Shown here: piece after piece, positions 15,925 through 24,608 of the stretch | Layout: each line of letters opens with the position of its first letter | Position numbering within the stretch: position 1 is the first letter of the stretch | From: Streptomyces rhizosphaerihabitans | GTDB taxonomy: Bacteria; Actinomycetota; Actinomycetes; Streptomycetales; Streptomycetaceae | Length of the DNA stretch: 64,000 nt | Direction of reading: 5' to 3' | Assembly: GCF_025399795.1 (NCBI RefSeq) | Contig: NZ_JAODTZ010000050.1 | Location: 20,076 to 84,075, forward strand | Program-made: the position numbers and the translations under genes | Notes under the pieces: model-generated | The model's input: only the letters and a program-made list of their open reading frames with translations | What the model was told of the DNA's origin: nothing | The model's database searches: none

Positions 15925-17487
15925 TCAGCGCAGATGTGAGGTGTCGTTGAACAACCGGACGCTCGCGTTGCCGTCCGCGTAGTACGCCACCGCCGAGATG
16001 GACGCCGCCGACAGTTCCATCCGGAACAGGGACTCCGGCGGGGCGCCGAGAGCCAGTCGTACGAGTGTCTTGATCGGGGTGACGTGGGTGACGAGCAGGA
16101 CCGTGCGGCCCGCGTAGGAGGCGATCAGCTTGTCGCGGGTGGCCGCCATGCGGTGCGCGGTCGCGGCGAAGCTCTCGCCGCCGCCGGTCGGTTCGGCCTC
16201 CGGCGAGGCGAGCCAGGCGTTCAGGTCGTCCGGGTGGCGTTCGCGCACCTCGTCGAAGGTCAGCCCCTCCCAGGCACCGAAGTCCGTCTCGCGCAGGCCG
16301 TCCTCGATGACGACGTCGAGGCCGAGCCGGGCGGCGACGGCCCCCGCGGTCTGCCGGGTCCGGGCCAGCGGGGAGGACACGATCTCCTGGATGGTGCCGC
16401 GCGCCGCCAGCGCGGCGGCGACCCGCTCCGCCTGCTCCCGGCCCGCGTCGGACAGCGACGGATCGCTGCCGCCGCTGCCCGAGAACCGCTTCTGCGGGGT
16501 CAGCGCGGTCTCGCCGTGCCGCAGCAGGACGAAGGTGGCGGGGGCGCCCATGTCGGGGGCGGCGCTCCAGCCGGTGGTGGGTGCGGTGGTGGCCACGTTC
16601 TGCGCGGCCCGCACATCGTTCTCCGACTTCACGGCCCGCCCGTCGGTCGCCGACTTCGCGGCCCGCCCGGCGTCTGCCGTTTTCGCGGCTTCGCCGCCGG
16701 ATGCGGATGACGGGGTGGGACCCGTGACCGTCGTCCGAGTGCCGCCCGTCCGCGGCTGGTCACGCAGTTCCCCGCGCCCCCCTCCGGGCGCCTCGTCGCT
16801 CACCGACCTCGCGGCCTCGCCGTCGGCGGACGGGGCAGGACCCGTGACCGTCGTCCGAGTGCCGCCCGCCAGTGGCTGGTCACGCAGTTCCCCGCGCCCC
16901 TCTCGGGGCGCTGCCGAAGGGGGCGTCTCCGCGGCACCGCGGGTGCCGGACAGTGCCGCCCTCGCCTTCGCCGCGCCGGCCGTCGCGTCCCCGGGCGGGC
17001 CCGTCGGCTCGGGCGCCGCGGACCGCGCCGCCCGCGCGTCCAGTTCCGCCGTCGACGCCGACGGCGACCAGGCCTCGCCCCGCTTGCCGGCGTCCATCGC
17101 CTCGTTGGCCAGCCGGTCCGCGTGCTTGTTCCGCTCGCGCGGCATCCACTCGTACGCGACCTGGGAGGGCGGGAGAACCCGGGCCGCCCGCGCCGCCAGC
17201 GGCTTCATGTCCGGGTGCTTGATCTTCCAGCGTCCGGACATCTGCTCGACGACGAGCTTGGAGTCCATCCGGACCCGGACCCGTGCGGTCGCGTCGAGGT
17301 CGCGGGCCGCCTCAAGACCGGCGACCAGGCCCCGGTACTCCGCGACGTTGTTGGTGGCGACGCCGATGTACTCGGCGCGCTCCGCCAGCGTCTCCCCCGT
17401 GGCCGCGTCGATGACCACGGAGCCGTAGCCCGCGGGCCCCGGGTTGCCCCGGGAACCCCCGTCCGCCTCGACGATGAACTCCCGCAC
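15925..17487 (-). CDS. bifunctional RNase H / acid (histidine) phosphatase
   Basis: The 520-residue protein has two enzymes. Residues 1-135 are RNase HI-like (FIVEADGGSRGNPGPAGYG with catalytic Asp; Glu in AEYRGLVAGLE; Asp in RMDSKLVVEQ; HADRLANEAMD). Residues ~315-520 are a phosphoglycerate-mutase-type phosphatase (FVLLRHGETALT; ETDFGAWEGL; VLLVTHVTP). The ~180-residue linker is disordered and contains a duplicated 40-residue unit encoded by a 120-base tandem repeat. Related actinobacterial fusions act on RNA-DNA hybrids and on alpha-ribazole phosphate in cobalamin synthesis. It is downstream of the zinc-ribbon and Nif3 genes in one operon. Confidence 0.93.
   Translation of the reverse strand: MREFIVEADGGSRGNPGPAGYGSVVIDAATGETLAERAEYIGVATNNVAEYRGLVAGLEAARDLDATARVRVRMDSKLVVEQMSGRWKIKHPDMKPLAARAARVLPPSQVAYEWMPRERNKHADRLANEAMDAGKRGEAWSPSASTAELDARAARSAAPEPTGPPGDATAGAAKARAALSGTRGAAETPPSAAPREGRGELRDQPLAGGTRTTVTGPAPSADGEAARSVSDEAPGGGRGELRDQPRTGGTRTTVTGPTPSSASGGEAAKTADAGRAAKSATDGRAVKSENDVRAAQNVATTAPTTGWSAAPDMGAPATFVLLRHGETALTPQKRFSGSGGSDPSLSDAGREQAERVAAALAARGTIQEIVSSPLARTRQTAGAVAARLGLDVVIEDGLRETDFGAWEGLTFDEVRERHPDDLNAWLASPEAEPTGGGESFAATAHRMAATRDKLIASYAGRTVLLVTHVTPIKTLVRLALGAPPESLFRMELSAASISAVAYYADGNASVRLFNDTSHLR
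16681..16920. repeat. 120-bp tandem duplication containing a dispersed Streptomyces repeat, inside a gene
   Basis: Bases 16681-16800 and 16801-16920 align at exactly 120 bases. The most conserved parts are GACCCGTGACCGTCGTCCGA and GGCTGGTCACGCAGTTCCCC. The latter (followed by GCGCCCC) resembles a motif I recall as very common between genes in Streptomyces. Here it is read in frame as RGELRDQP and GGTRTTVTGP in the RNase H/phosphatase linker. Confidence 0.8.
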
Positions 17488-17499
17488 GAGCCGAACTCC

Positions 17500-18243
17500 C
17501 TACAGGCCGGACTCGGACGTACGCACGAGGATGCGGTGGCAGTTCTCGCAGCGCAGCACGGTGTCGGGGGAGGCCGCCTTCACGTCGTTCACCTCGGTGA
17601 TGTTGAGCTCCAGGCGGCAGCCCTCGCAGCGGCGCTGGTAGAGCCGGGCGGCGCCGACGCCACCCTGCTGGTCACGCAGCTTGGTGTACAGCTTGAGGAG
17701 ATCGGCGGGCACGGTGGCGGCGATGACCTCGCGCTCCTTGGTGACCGTGGCCGCCTCGCCGTCGAACTCCTCGAAGGCGGCGTCACGGCGCCCGGTCGCG
17801 TCGTCGATCTTCGCCTGGACGGAGGCGTCGCGCTCGGTCAGCTCGGCGACCCGCTCCTGGGCGGACTCGCGGCGCTCCATGACCTCGAGGACGACGTCCT
17901 CCAGGTCGCCCTGGCGCTTGGCGAGGGAGACGATCTCGCGCTGGAGGTTCTCCAGGTCCTTGGGGGAGGTGACGGCACCCGAGTCGAGGCGCTGCTGGTC
18001 GCGGACGGCGCGCTGACGCACCTGGTCGACGTCCTGCTCGGCCTTGGTCTGCTCGCGGGCGCAGTCGCTCTCCTCGGTCTGCGCGGCCACGAGCAGGTCG
18101 CGCAGCTGGGTGAGGTCCTTGTTCAGCGACTCGATCTCGGCGTGCTCGGGCAGCGACCTCCGCTTGTGCGCGAGCTGCTGCAGGCGGGCGTCGAGGGTCT
18201 GGACGTCGAGAAGTCGGATCTGGTCGGCGGGCGCGGCGTTCAG
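17500..18243 (-). CDS. C4-type zinc ribbon, coiled-coil protein (CT398-like)
   Basis: The 247-residue protein is a long helical hairpin (about residues 10-170, rich in Glu, Arg and Gln heptads) followed by a C4 zinc ribbon: CEGCRLEL and, ~22 residues later, CENCHRIL. Orthologues are nearly always next to Nif3 and RNase H genes. A nucleic-acid or chaperone role has been suggested, without a fixed function. The only sensible start is CTG at 18243, read within CTGA where the Nif3 stop overlaps it, with AGGAG seven bases upstream. No ATG/GTG/TTG lies in frame near the conserved N-terminus. Confidence 0.88.
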   Translation of the reverse strand: MNAAPADQIRLLDVQTLDARLQQLAHKRRSLPEHAEIESLNKDLTQLRDLLVAAQTEESDCAREQTKAEQDVDQVRQRAVRDQQRLDSGAVTSPKDLENLQREIVSLAKRQGDLEDVVLEVMERRESAQERVAELTERDASVQAKIDDATGRRDAAFEEFDGEAATVTKEREVIAATVPADLLKLYTKLRDQQGGVGAARLYQRRCEGCRLELNITEVNDVKAASPDTVLRCENCHRILVRTSESGL

Positions 18244-19091
18244 TTGGGGGCTCCTGATGTGTCGGTGTGTGAGGCCGCGTGGGCGGTCCAGGGGTCGGTG
18301 ACCGTCCGGGAGACGTGGACGCGCAGTCCCCATCCCTTCCGGTCGGAGATCTCGTCGAGCTGGGCGGCTGCCAGCTCGCACCAGGGCCACTCGGTGGCCC
18401 AGTGCGCCGCGTCGAGCAGCGCGAGAGGGCTGTGGGCGCGGGCCTCGGACACCGGGTGGTGCCGCAGGTCCGCGGTGAGGAAGGCGTCCACGCCGGCGGC
18501 GCGCACGTCGTCGAAGAGGCTGTCCCCGGAGCCGCCGCTGACCGCCACGGTCCGCACCATCGCCTCGGGGTCGCCCGCGACGCGGATGCCCTGCGCGGTG
18601 GCGGGCAGCCGCTCGGCGGCCCGCGCGGCGAGCTCGCGCAGGGTCAGCGGGTGGTCCAGCTCACAGACGCGGCCGAGGCCACGGCGGCCCTCGGGGTCGG
18701 TGGGGTCCGGCACGAGCGGACGTACGACCCGCAGGTCCAGCGCCCCGGCCAGGGCGTCGCTGACTCCCGGATCGGCGCGGTCGGCGTTGGTGTGGGCGAC
18801 GTGCAGCGCGATGTCGTTCTTGATCAGCGTGTGCACGACACGGCCCTTGAAGGTGCCGGCCGCGACGGTCGTCGTACCGCGCAGATAGAGCGGATGGTGG
18901 GTGACGAGCAGGTCGGCGTCCAGCTTCACCGCCTCGTCGACGATGTCCTGGACGGGGTCGACGGCGAACAGAACGCGCGTGACCTCCTGGTCGGGGTCGC
19001 CGCAGACGGTGCCGACCGCGTCCCACCCCTCGGCCCGCTCCGGGGGCCAGAGGGCGTCGAGCGCGGCGATGACTTCAGACAGACGGGGCAC
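18240..19091 (-). CDS. Nif3-like dinuclear metal center protein
   Basis: The 283-residue protein has the NIF3/GTP-cyclohydrolase I type 2-like fold: LLVTHHPLYLRG (two metal-binding His), HVAHTNADRADPGVSDALA, GSGDSLFDDVRAAGVDAFLT and LLDAAHWATEWP. Family members form hexamers with a two-metal site; the physiological substrate is unsettled. The GTG start at 19091 is followed directly by the conserved MPRLSEVIAALDALWPPERA. It is first in the operon Nif3 - zinc ribbon - RNase H/phosphatase, with overlapping junctions. Confidence 0.93.
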   Translation of the reverse strand: MPRLSEVIAALDALWPPERAEGWDAVGTVCGDPDQEVTRVLFAVDPVQDIVDEAVKLDADLLVTHHPLYLRGTTTVAAGTFKGRVVHTLIKNDIALHVAHTNADRADPGVSDALAGALDLRVVRPLVPDPTDPEGRRGLGRVCELDHPLTLRELAARAAERLPATAQGIRVAGDPEAMVRTVAVSGGSGDSLFDDVRAAGVDAFLTADLRHHPVSEARAHSPLALLDAAHWATEWPWCELAAAQLDEISDRKGWGLRVHVSRTVTDPWTAHAASHTDTSGAPN

Positions 19092-19246
19092 GGGGAAAGG
19101 CTACCTGTCTTATGTCCCTGTCCGACCGGTCGCGGGCCACGGGGCCGGCGCTCGGGCGGCGGGCGGAACGCGGTTCCCGTCGCCCCGGCCCCGTCTCTCC
19201 ACCATCGTTCAGCACATCCACCCCGTTCCCTCAGGCGAATCACGAC

Positions 19247-19327
19247 ATGGCCACCCTTATGTGTGAAGCAGCAGCCCGTCGCTCCCCCGTCTGTGCGTGC
19301 GAAAACTACCTTCGTCGCCGGAGGTGA
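19247..19327 (+). CDS. possible Cys-containing leader peptide (26 aa)
   Basis: This short frame encodes MATLMCEAAARRSPVCACEN, then YLRRRR. Its stop codon lies within the strong GGAGGTGA ribosome site of the following 861-residue gene, which starts 7 bases later. Three Cys codons sit close together (positions 6, 16 and 18). The arrangement fits a leader peptide or translational coupler. Its own ribosome site is weak, so translation is uncertain. Confidence 0.4.
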   Translation: MATLMCEAAARRSPVCACENYLRRRR

Positions 19328-19334
19328 CCGAACG

Positions 19335-21920
19335 ATGACGGCCGGTGCGACAAAACCCGTGGTGCAGAGCGAGCGCGAGAACGGCGCTGAGTACGGCGAC
19401 GACGCGAGCCGGTGGGCCGCGCGTCCCGTCTGTGTGATCACCGCCGACGGCACCTACGGGGCACGGCTCGCCCGCGACGGCGAGTCCTGGTACCCGGAGC
19501 GCTGGACGCTGGACGGCCCCGAGCCGTACGCCGTACCGCTGCCCGGCCCGCAGCCGGAGGAGCCCGGCACCGAAGTGCAGCCGCTGACCGACGGCAGGGT
19601 GCTGATCCATCGCGCGGACGACGGGCGCCACGCCTTCTCCCTCCTCTACCCGACCGGGCCGGGCACCGGCGAGCTCCCGCTCGGTGCGGTGGAGTGCCCC
19701 GACGTCGGCACCGTGCTGCGGCTGCTGCCGCCCGCGCCGGACGGGGAACGCGCGTACGCCCTCGCGGTGGGCCGGGGGTCGACGGCGGTGTGGCTGGTGG
19801 CGGGCGGGGCGTTCGGCCCCGAGCATCTGGCCGAGGTGCCGGGCCACTGCTCGGGAGGCGTGTGGCTGGACCGCACGGGGCGCCTGCTCGCGCTGGACCG
19901 CTTCCAGAACGGCCGCACCAAGACCGTGGTCGTCGACCTGGAGCGCGGCGGAGAGGTGTCGCCGCTCCTCCAGATCGCCGACCACAGCAACGACCGGCTG
20001 CTCCTCGCGGACGCGGACAGCGGACTTCTGCTCATCCGCTCCGACGCGCCGTCCCCCGGCCGGGACCGTCTCGGCTGGGGCGTGCTCGGCAGCGCCCTGC
20101 CCGTCCGCTTCCCGGACTGCCTGACCGCGACGGGCTGTTCGATCACCCCGTTCGCGATCCAGCCGGGCCAGGTACTGATGCCGGAGTCCTGCGGCGTCGC
20201 CCTGCGCATCGACGGACCGGGCGGCACCTGGGTGGGCCTGTGGCGCCCGTCCGAGCGCCGGATCCACCATCGCCCGGCACCCGAGGGCTGGTTGCCCGGC
20301 GCCGGGCTGTGGACCCCGGAGGGGGTCCTCCGGCTGCCGTACGCCACGGGGGTCGTCCCGTGCGGTGTCGCACGGCTGGGAGCACCCGGGGGGACGGGGG
20401 AGCCGGACACAGGGGATCCGGCTCCCCCGGCACGCCCCGCGCGTCACCCGGTCCCCCTCCAGCAGGCGCCCCTGAAGATCGGCCGGCCGGCCGGTCCGCC
20501 CCACCCGGCCCCGAGAACCGGCCCGGCCCGGACGCCTCCGGTCCACCTGGCCCTGAGCACGCACACCGCTCGTGCCCCGGGAGCCGAAGCGACCCGCGCC
20601 GCCGACGGCGCCGGAGCGTCGCACGCCACTGCGGGCCACGCGCCCGAGGGCCCGGAGACGCTGTCGACGGTGACGAGCCTCACCACCAGGACCGCACCCG
20701 CCGAAGCGCGGCGGGCCGACACGAACCCGGGCGACGAGCCGGCCGGGGCACTCCCGCCCGCCGTACGGCTCGCCACCCAGAAGGCCGAACCGCTCCGGCC
20801 CGACCCGCGCCCCATCACCGGGACCACCGAGCCGGTCCCGCCCCAGCCGAGCCGCTGGATCAGGGTGTCCGAAACACCCATGACCGAGCCGAAGCCCCGG
20901 ACCAAGGTCACCGAAACCCCCACGACCGAGCCCGGCCTCTGGACCAAGGTCGCCGAAACACCCCCACCCGGCATGAGTCTCAGGTCCAGGGCCGACGGAA
21001 CACTCCCGGGCGGCATGACCCTCAGCATCGAAACGACCGAACCACTTCCGCCGGTCATGAGAATCGGCGGCGGTGCGGGTGCCGAAGCCGGTTCAGGCGC
21101 CGGTGCTGGAGTTGGTTCAGGCACCGGTTCAGGCACCGGTTCAGGCACTGGTGCTGGAGTTGGTGCCGGCACTGGTGCTGGTGCCAGTGCCGGCAGGATC
21201 GCGCCCGCCGGGCCGCTCCCGCCCGTCACGGGCCATGGCGCCCGGACCGCCGAACCCCTCCCGGCCGTCGCAAGCCCCGCTCACAGGACCACCGGACCAC
21301 TCCCGGCCGTCGCAGGCCCCGCTCACAGGACCGGCCAACGACTCCCGGCCGTCGCGATCCCCGGCTCCGCGCCCGCCGAACCGCCCCCGCCCGCGGAGCA
21401 CTTCTGGACCAGGGCCGCCGAAACACCCACAACCGAGCCCAACCTCTGGACCAAGGTCGCCGAAACTCCGCCACCCGGCATGAGTCTCGGCACCAGGGCG
21501 GGTGGAACACTCCCCGCCGACACGGGTCTCGGGGGCGGGTACGGGAACGGGAACGCGCCGTCGGCCTTCGGGGAGTTCCGGGGCCAGGTGGCCCTGAGGA
21601 CCGCGGTGAGCCGTCCGGGGTTCGAGGCCGAACCGGCCTCGGCGCTCGCCGCCGTATCGAAGGAGCCCGCGGAGTTCCAGGAGGAGGCCGGACCCCGGAC
21701 CGCACTGCCCGTCCGCCGGGCTCTCCACGCGGGTCCGGCCGACGCGGGTCCCACCAGCGCCGGCACCGGTCCGCTCCAGCCGACCGGTCCGGTGCCAGGG
21801 GACGCGGCCGCCCCGCCCGCCGGGAGTGCGGGGGCGGCATCCCGCACGGACAGGGAGGAAAGGGACGACACGGGCGAAGAAACGTCACCCTCCGACTCCC
21901 GCTCGATGACCGCACGTTAG
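19335..21920 (+). CDS. large conserved hypothetical with low-complexity repeat tail
   Basis: I do not recognise a function for this 861-residue protein. Residues ~25-350 form a compact region of short beta-rich blocks (VCVITADGTYGARLARDGES, RDRLGWGVLGSALPVRFPDC, GGTWVGLWRPSERRIHHRPA) that could be a beta-propeller-like fold. From ~355 on it is disordered, with repeats such as TETPTTEPGLWTKVAETPPP, a glycine/alanine run (GAGAEAGSGAGAGVGSGTGS) and SPAHRTTGPLPAVAGPAHRT. No signal peptide or membrane helix is seen. ATG at 19335 follows GGAGGTGA. The tail length probably varies between strains. A much longer upstream frame overlapping Nif3 is antisense shadow. Confidence 0.75.
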   Translation: MTAGATKPVVQSERENGAEYGDDASRWAARPVCVITADGTYGARLARDGESWYPERWTLDGPEPYAVPLPGPQPEEPGTEVQPLTDGRVLIHRADDGRHAFSLLYPTGPGTGELPLGAVECPDVGTVLRLLPPAPDGERAYALAVGRGSTAVWLVAGGAFGPEHLAEVPGHCSGGVWLDRTGRLLALDRFQNGRTKTVVVDLERGGEVSPLLQIADHSNDRLLLADADSGLLLIRSDAPSPGRDRLGWGVLGSALPVRFPDCLTATGCSITPFAIQPGQVLMPESCGVALRIDGPGGTWVGLWRPSERRIHHRPAPEGWLPGAGLWTPEGVLRLPYATGVVPCGVARLGAPGGTGEPDTGDPAPPARPARHPVPLQQAPLKIGRPAGPPHPAPRTGPARTPPVHLALSTHTARAPGAEATRAADGAGASHATAGHAPEGPETLSTVTSLTTRTAPAEARRADTNPGDEPAGALPPAVRLATQKAEPLRPDPRPITGTTEPVPPQPSRWIRVSETPMTEPKPRTKVTETPTTEPGLWTKVAETPPPGMSLRSRADGTLPGGMTLSIETTEPLPPVMRIGGGAGAEAGSGAGAGVGSGTGSGTGSGTGAGVGAGTGAGASAGRIAPAGPLPPVTGHGARTAEPLPAVASPAHRTTGPLPAVAGPAHRTGQRLPAVAIPGSAPAEPPPPAEHFWTRAAETPTTEPNLWTKVAETPPPGMSLGTRAGGTLPADTGLGGGYGNGNAPSAFGEFRGQVALRTAVSRPGFEAEPASALAAVSKEPAEFQEEAGPRTALPVRRALHAGPADAGPTSAGTGPLQPTGPVPGDAAAPPAGSAGAASRTDREERDDTGEETSPSDSRSMTAR

Positions 21921-21968
21921 AATCCCCCGGCTGTAAAGAAGGATCTTGCATACGGGGTGAACACTTCA

Positions 21969-22139
21969 ATGAACGACTTCAGCACCATGGAAGCACCGGG
22001 CACGGACGTCCACGAGACGTCGGCGACCCGGTCCGAAGGCCACGGCAGACACCGCGGCCCGGTCTCCGGCCACGACGACGAGGCGACCCCTCAGGGCCGC
22101 CACCGCAAGCCGTCCGGCCAGTCGGCCACGAAGGCCTGA
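21969..22139 (+). CDS. small hypothetical protein with GRHR motifs
   Basis: The 56-residue polar protein contains the repeated element GRHRGP / GRHRKP and is rich in His, Arg, Ser and Asp. No signal or membrane segment is visible. The start is ATG at 21969; an in-frame GTG at 21957 is the alternative. It follows the 861-residue gene by 48 bases and precedes an IS30 remnant. Coding status rests on codon bias and the motif duplication only. Confidence 0.45.
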   Translation: MNDFSTMEAPGTDVHETSATRSEGHGRHRGPVSGHDDEATPQGRHRKPSGQSATKA

Positions 22140-22304
22140 GGGCCGCAGGACAGGTCGGGCAGGACATCGCCCGACAGGAACGGCACGAACAACAGGCACG
22201 ACGCCCAAGGACGGGACGGCCGACCCACACGACGGCCCGACGGACCCCACGGCACGCCGAACCGGCATACGGCCCCGCTCGCACCAGACGCTTTCCGGGG
22301 GTCG

Positions 22305-22403
22305 CGCAACACATGGTCGTGTTGATCAGGCCGTGAGCAGGTCATGCAGTCGCTCGGCTGGGGTTTCCCAGCCGAGCGTTTTGCGTGGGCGGCCGTTGAG
22401 TTC
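22305..22403 (-). pseudogene. IS30-family transposase 3' remnant
   Basis: On the minus strand this reads ELNGRPRKTLGWETPAERLH, then DLLTA and a stop at 22326-22328. This is the characteristic C-terminus of Streptomyces IS30 transposases. Only ~25 codons remain; the sequence upstream of codon E is unrelated. The adjacent bases CAACACATGGTCGTGTTGAT look like the old element end. It marks a decayed insertion between the small hypothetical gene and the catabolic operon. Confidence 0.85.
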
Positions 22404-22463
22404 GGTGCCCCGGCCGTCGGGCAGGTGCACCAGCATCACGTAGCGGGTGGCGCGCCCGGCTGC

Positions 22464-23420
22464 TCAGCGGGGAGAGCCCGCCCCGTCCCGCTTGAGCCCC
22501 AGCACCTCCGCCGCCGCGAACGTCTCGCCGCTCGGCCGGTCCGCGTAGTACGGGGTGAGCAGCGCGTCGAGTTCGTCGTGGCTGAACGTGTCCTGCTTGC
22601 TGTCGAACTTCGCGGCCACCCGCGGTCGTTCGACGACCGCGACCATGCCACCGTGGACGACGAGGAGCTGGCCGTTGACCTGCGCGGCGGCAGGTGAGGC
22701 CAAGTAGCCTACGAGCGGGGCGACATGCTCGGGGGCCAATGGGTCGAGACGGTCGCCGGGCAGTCCGAATCCGGCGAAGACGTCCTCCGTCATACGGGTC
22801 CGGGCGCGCGGGCAGATGACGTTCGCCGTGACGCCGTACTTGGCGAGCGCCAGCGCCGTCGAGGTGGTCAGACCGACGATCCCGCCTTTCGCGGCCGCGT
22901 AGTTGGGCTGTCCGGCGGAGCCGGCGAGGAACGCCTCCGAGGAGGTGTTCACGATGCGTCCGTAGACGGGGCCGCCGACCGCCTTGGAACGGGCCCGCCA
23001 GTGCACGGACGCGAAGTGGGTTGTGTTGAAGTGGCCTTTGAGGTGCACCCGGATGACCGAGTCCCACTCGTCCTCGGTCATCGAGAAGACCATCCGGTCC
23101 CGCAGGATGCCCGCGTTGTTGACGAGGACGTCCAGTTTCCCGAACTCGGCGACCGCCGACTCGACGAGTTCGCGCGCTTGTTCGTGATCGGCGACGTCCC
23201 CGGTGTGGGCGATCGCCCGGCCGCCCGCCGCACGGATCTCGGCGGCGACCTCCTCGGCCGGGGTGGCCGAGGCCTCGCCCGAGCCGTCCCATCCGGGCTG
23301 CCCGTAGTCGTTGACGACTACGGCCGCACCCAGCCGGCCGAGTTCCAGCGCCTCGGCCCGGCCGAGCCCGCGCCCCGCGCCGGTGACGATCGCGGTGAGC
23401 CCTTCAAGTGGCAGTGACAT
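22464..23420 (-). CDS. SDR family NAD(P)-dependent oxidoreductase, hydroxyacyl-CoA dehydrogenase type
   Basis: The 318-residue protein shows the cofactor motif TGAGRGLG (13-20), NNAG, Ser160/161 (NTSSEAF), Tyr174 and Lys178 (NYAAAKGG). The insertion VVVNDYGQPGWDGSGEASAT after beta-2 and the longer C-terminus resemble the dehydrogenase domain of peroxisomal multifunctional enzyme type 2 and mycobacterial steroid/acyl-CoA SDRs. It likely oxidises a 3-hydroxyacyl-CoA. The ATG at 23420 is chosen over an adjacent TTG. It is third in an operon with a hydratase and an alcohol dehydrogenase. Confidence 0.9.
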   Translation of the reverse strand: MSLPLEGLTAIVTGAGRGLGRAEALELGRLGAAVVVNDYGQPGWDGSGEASATPAEEVAAEIRAAGGRAIAHTGDVADHEQARELVESAVAEFGKLDVLVNNAGILRDRMVFSMTEDEWDSVIRVHLKGHFNTTHFASVHWRARSKAVGGPVYGRIVNTSSEAFLAGSAGQPNYAAAKGGIVGLTTSTALALAKYGVTANVICPRARTRMTEDVFAGFGLPGDRLDPLAPEHVAPLVGYLASPAAAQVNGQLLVVHGGMVAVVERPRVAAKFDSKQDTFSHDELDALLTPYYADRPSGETFAAAEVLGLKRDGAGSPR

Positions 23421-23497
23421 CAAGGTCCTTAGCGGTTGTCGTGGAGGTCCTCGGCGGTCGTAGGGCGTCCCTGGGCGTCATGGACCGTCGTGGGGCG

Positions 23498-24574
23498 TCA
23501 GATCTCGATGCACGTCCGCAGGGCGGTGCCCGAACGCATCTGGTCGAGCGCCTCGTTGATCTCGGCCAGCGGCACCCGGTGGGTGATCAGGCCTTCGAGG
23601 TCGATGCGGCCCGCACGCCACAGGGCGATCGTGCGCTCGTACGACCGAAGGACGTCCCCGCCGCCGTACATGGAGGGCAGGATGCGCTTCTCGTCGAAGA
23701 ACAACTCGAACATGTTGAGCTGGAGGAAGTCGTCCATGGCGCCGGCCCCGACGACGACGAGGGTGCCGCCGCGGCGGGTGTGGTCGTAGGCGGTGCGTGC
23801 GGTGGCGGACCTGCCGACGACCTCGAAGACGTAGTCGAAGCCCTCGCCCGCGGTCAAAGACTGTTTGGCGTCGGCCAGTTCGTCGGGCGAGACGGCCTTG
23901 GTGGCACCGAACCCGAGCGCGGCCTCCCGACGCGAGGCGACCGGGTCGACGGCGACGATCTCGGCGGCTCCCCTGAGCCGGGCGCCCTGGATCGCGGAGA
24001 TGCCGACGCCTCCGCAGCCGATGACCGCGACCGATGAACCGGCTTCCACGTCAGCGGTGTTGAGGGCGGCGCCGAGTCCGGTGGTGACGCCGCAGCCGAT
24101 CAGGGCGGCGATGTCGAAGGGCACGTCGTCGGGGATGGGGACCGCGCAGCCCGCGGCGACGACCACCTCCTCGGCGAAGGTGCCGGTGCCCGCGAAGCCG
24201 AAGACGTCACCGCCGGGACGCTTGAAGTTGGGGGTGCCCGCGTTCATGAATCCGGCCAGGCACAGTTCGGTCTGGCCACGCTTGCAGGCGGGACAGACGC
24301 CGCAGGCAGGCAGCCAGCAGATGACGACCCGGTCACCGGGCTTCACGTGGGTGACGCCCTCGCCGACTTCGGTGATCTCGCCGGCGCCCTCGTGCCCGGG
24401 CACGAACGGCGCGGGCTGCGGCAGGACTCCGTTCATCGCGGACAGGTCCGAGTGACACAGCCCGGTGGCCCGCACCCGGATGCGCACTTTGCCGGGTCCG
24501 AAGCCCACCGCCTCGACGTCGTCGAGGACTTCGAGTTTGTCCTGGCCTATCTCGTGCTGTACGGCTGCGCGCAT
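23498..24574 (-). CDS. Zn-dependent alcohol dehydrogenase (MDR family)
   Basis: The 358-residue enzyme has catalytic zinc ligands in GLCHSDLSAM (Cys) and GHEGAGE (His-Glu), the four-cysteine structural zinc lobe (ACGVCPACKRGQTELC) and the NAD fold VAVIGCGGVGISAIQGARL. It matches class III-like dehydrogenases used on long-chain or steroid-type alcohols in actinobacteria. It lies 34 bases downstream of the MaoC hydratase and 77 bases ahead of the SDR in the same operon, which has KstR-like operators at its head. The substrate is not deducible. Confidence 0.92.
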   Translation of the reverse strand: MRAAVQHEIGQDKLEVLDDVEAVGFGPGKVRIRVRATGLCHSDLSAMNGVLPQPAPFVPGHEGAGEITEVGEGVTHVKPGDRVVICWLPACGVCPACKRGQTELCLAGFMNAGTPNFKRPGGDVFGFAGTGTFAEEVVVAAGCAVPIPDDVPFDIAALIGCGVTTGLGAALNTADVEAGSSVAVIGCGGVGISAIQGARLRGAAEIVAVDPVASRREAALGFGATKAVSPDELADAKQSLTAGEGFDYVFEVVGRSATARTAYDHTRRGGTLVVVGAGAMDDFLQLNMFELFFDEKRILPSMYGGGDVLRSYERTIALWRAGRIDLEGLITHRVPLAEINEALDQMRSGTALRTCIEI

Positions 24575-24608
24575 GGTGCGGCTCCCCTCAGGACGGTTCG
24601 TGCAAATG

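Noticed and set aside
18279..19334. Upstream extension of the 861-aa gene across Nif3
   Set aside because: It overlaps the Nif3 gene antisense, has no homology, and a strong ribosome site precedes ATG 19335.
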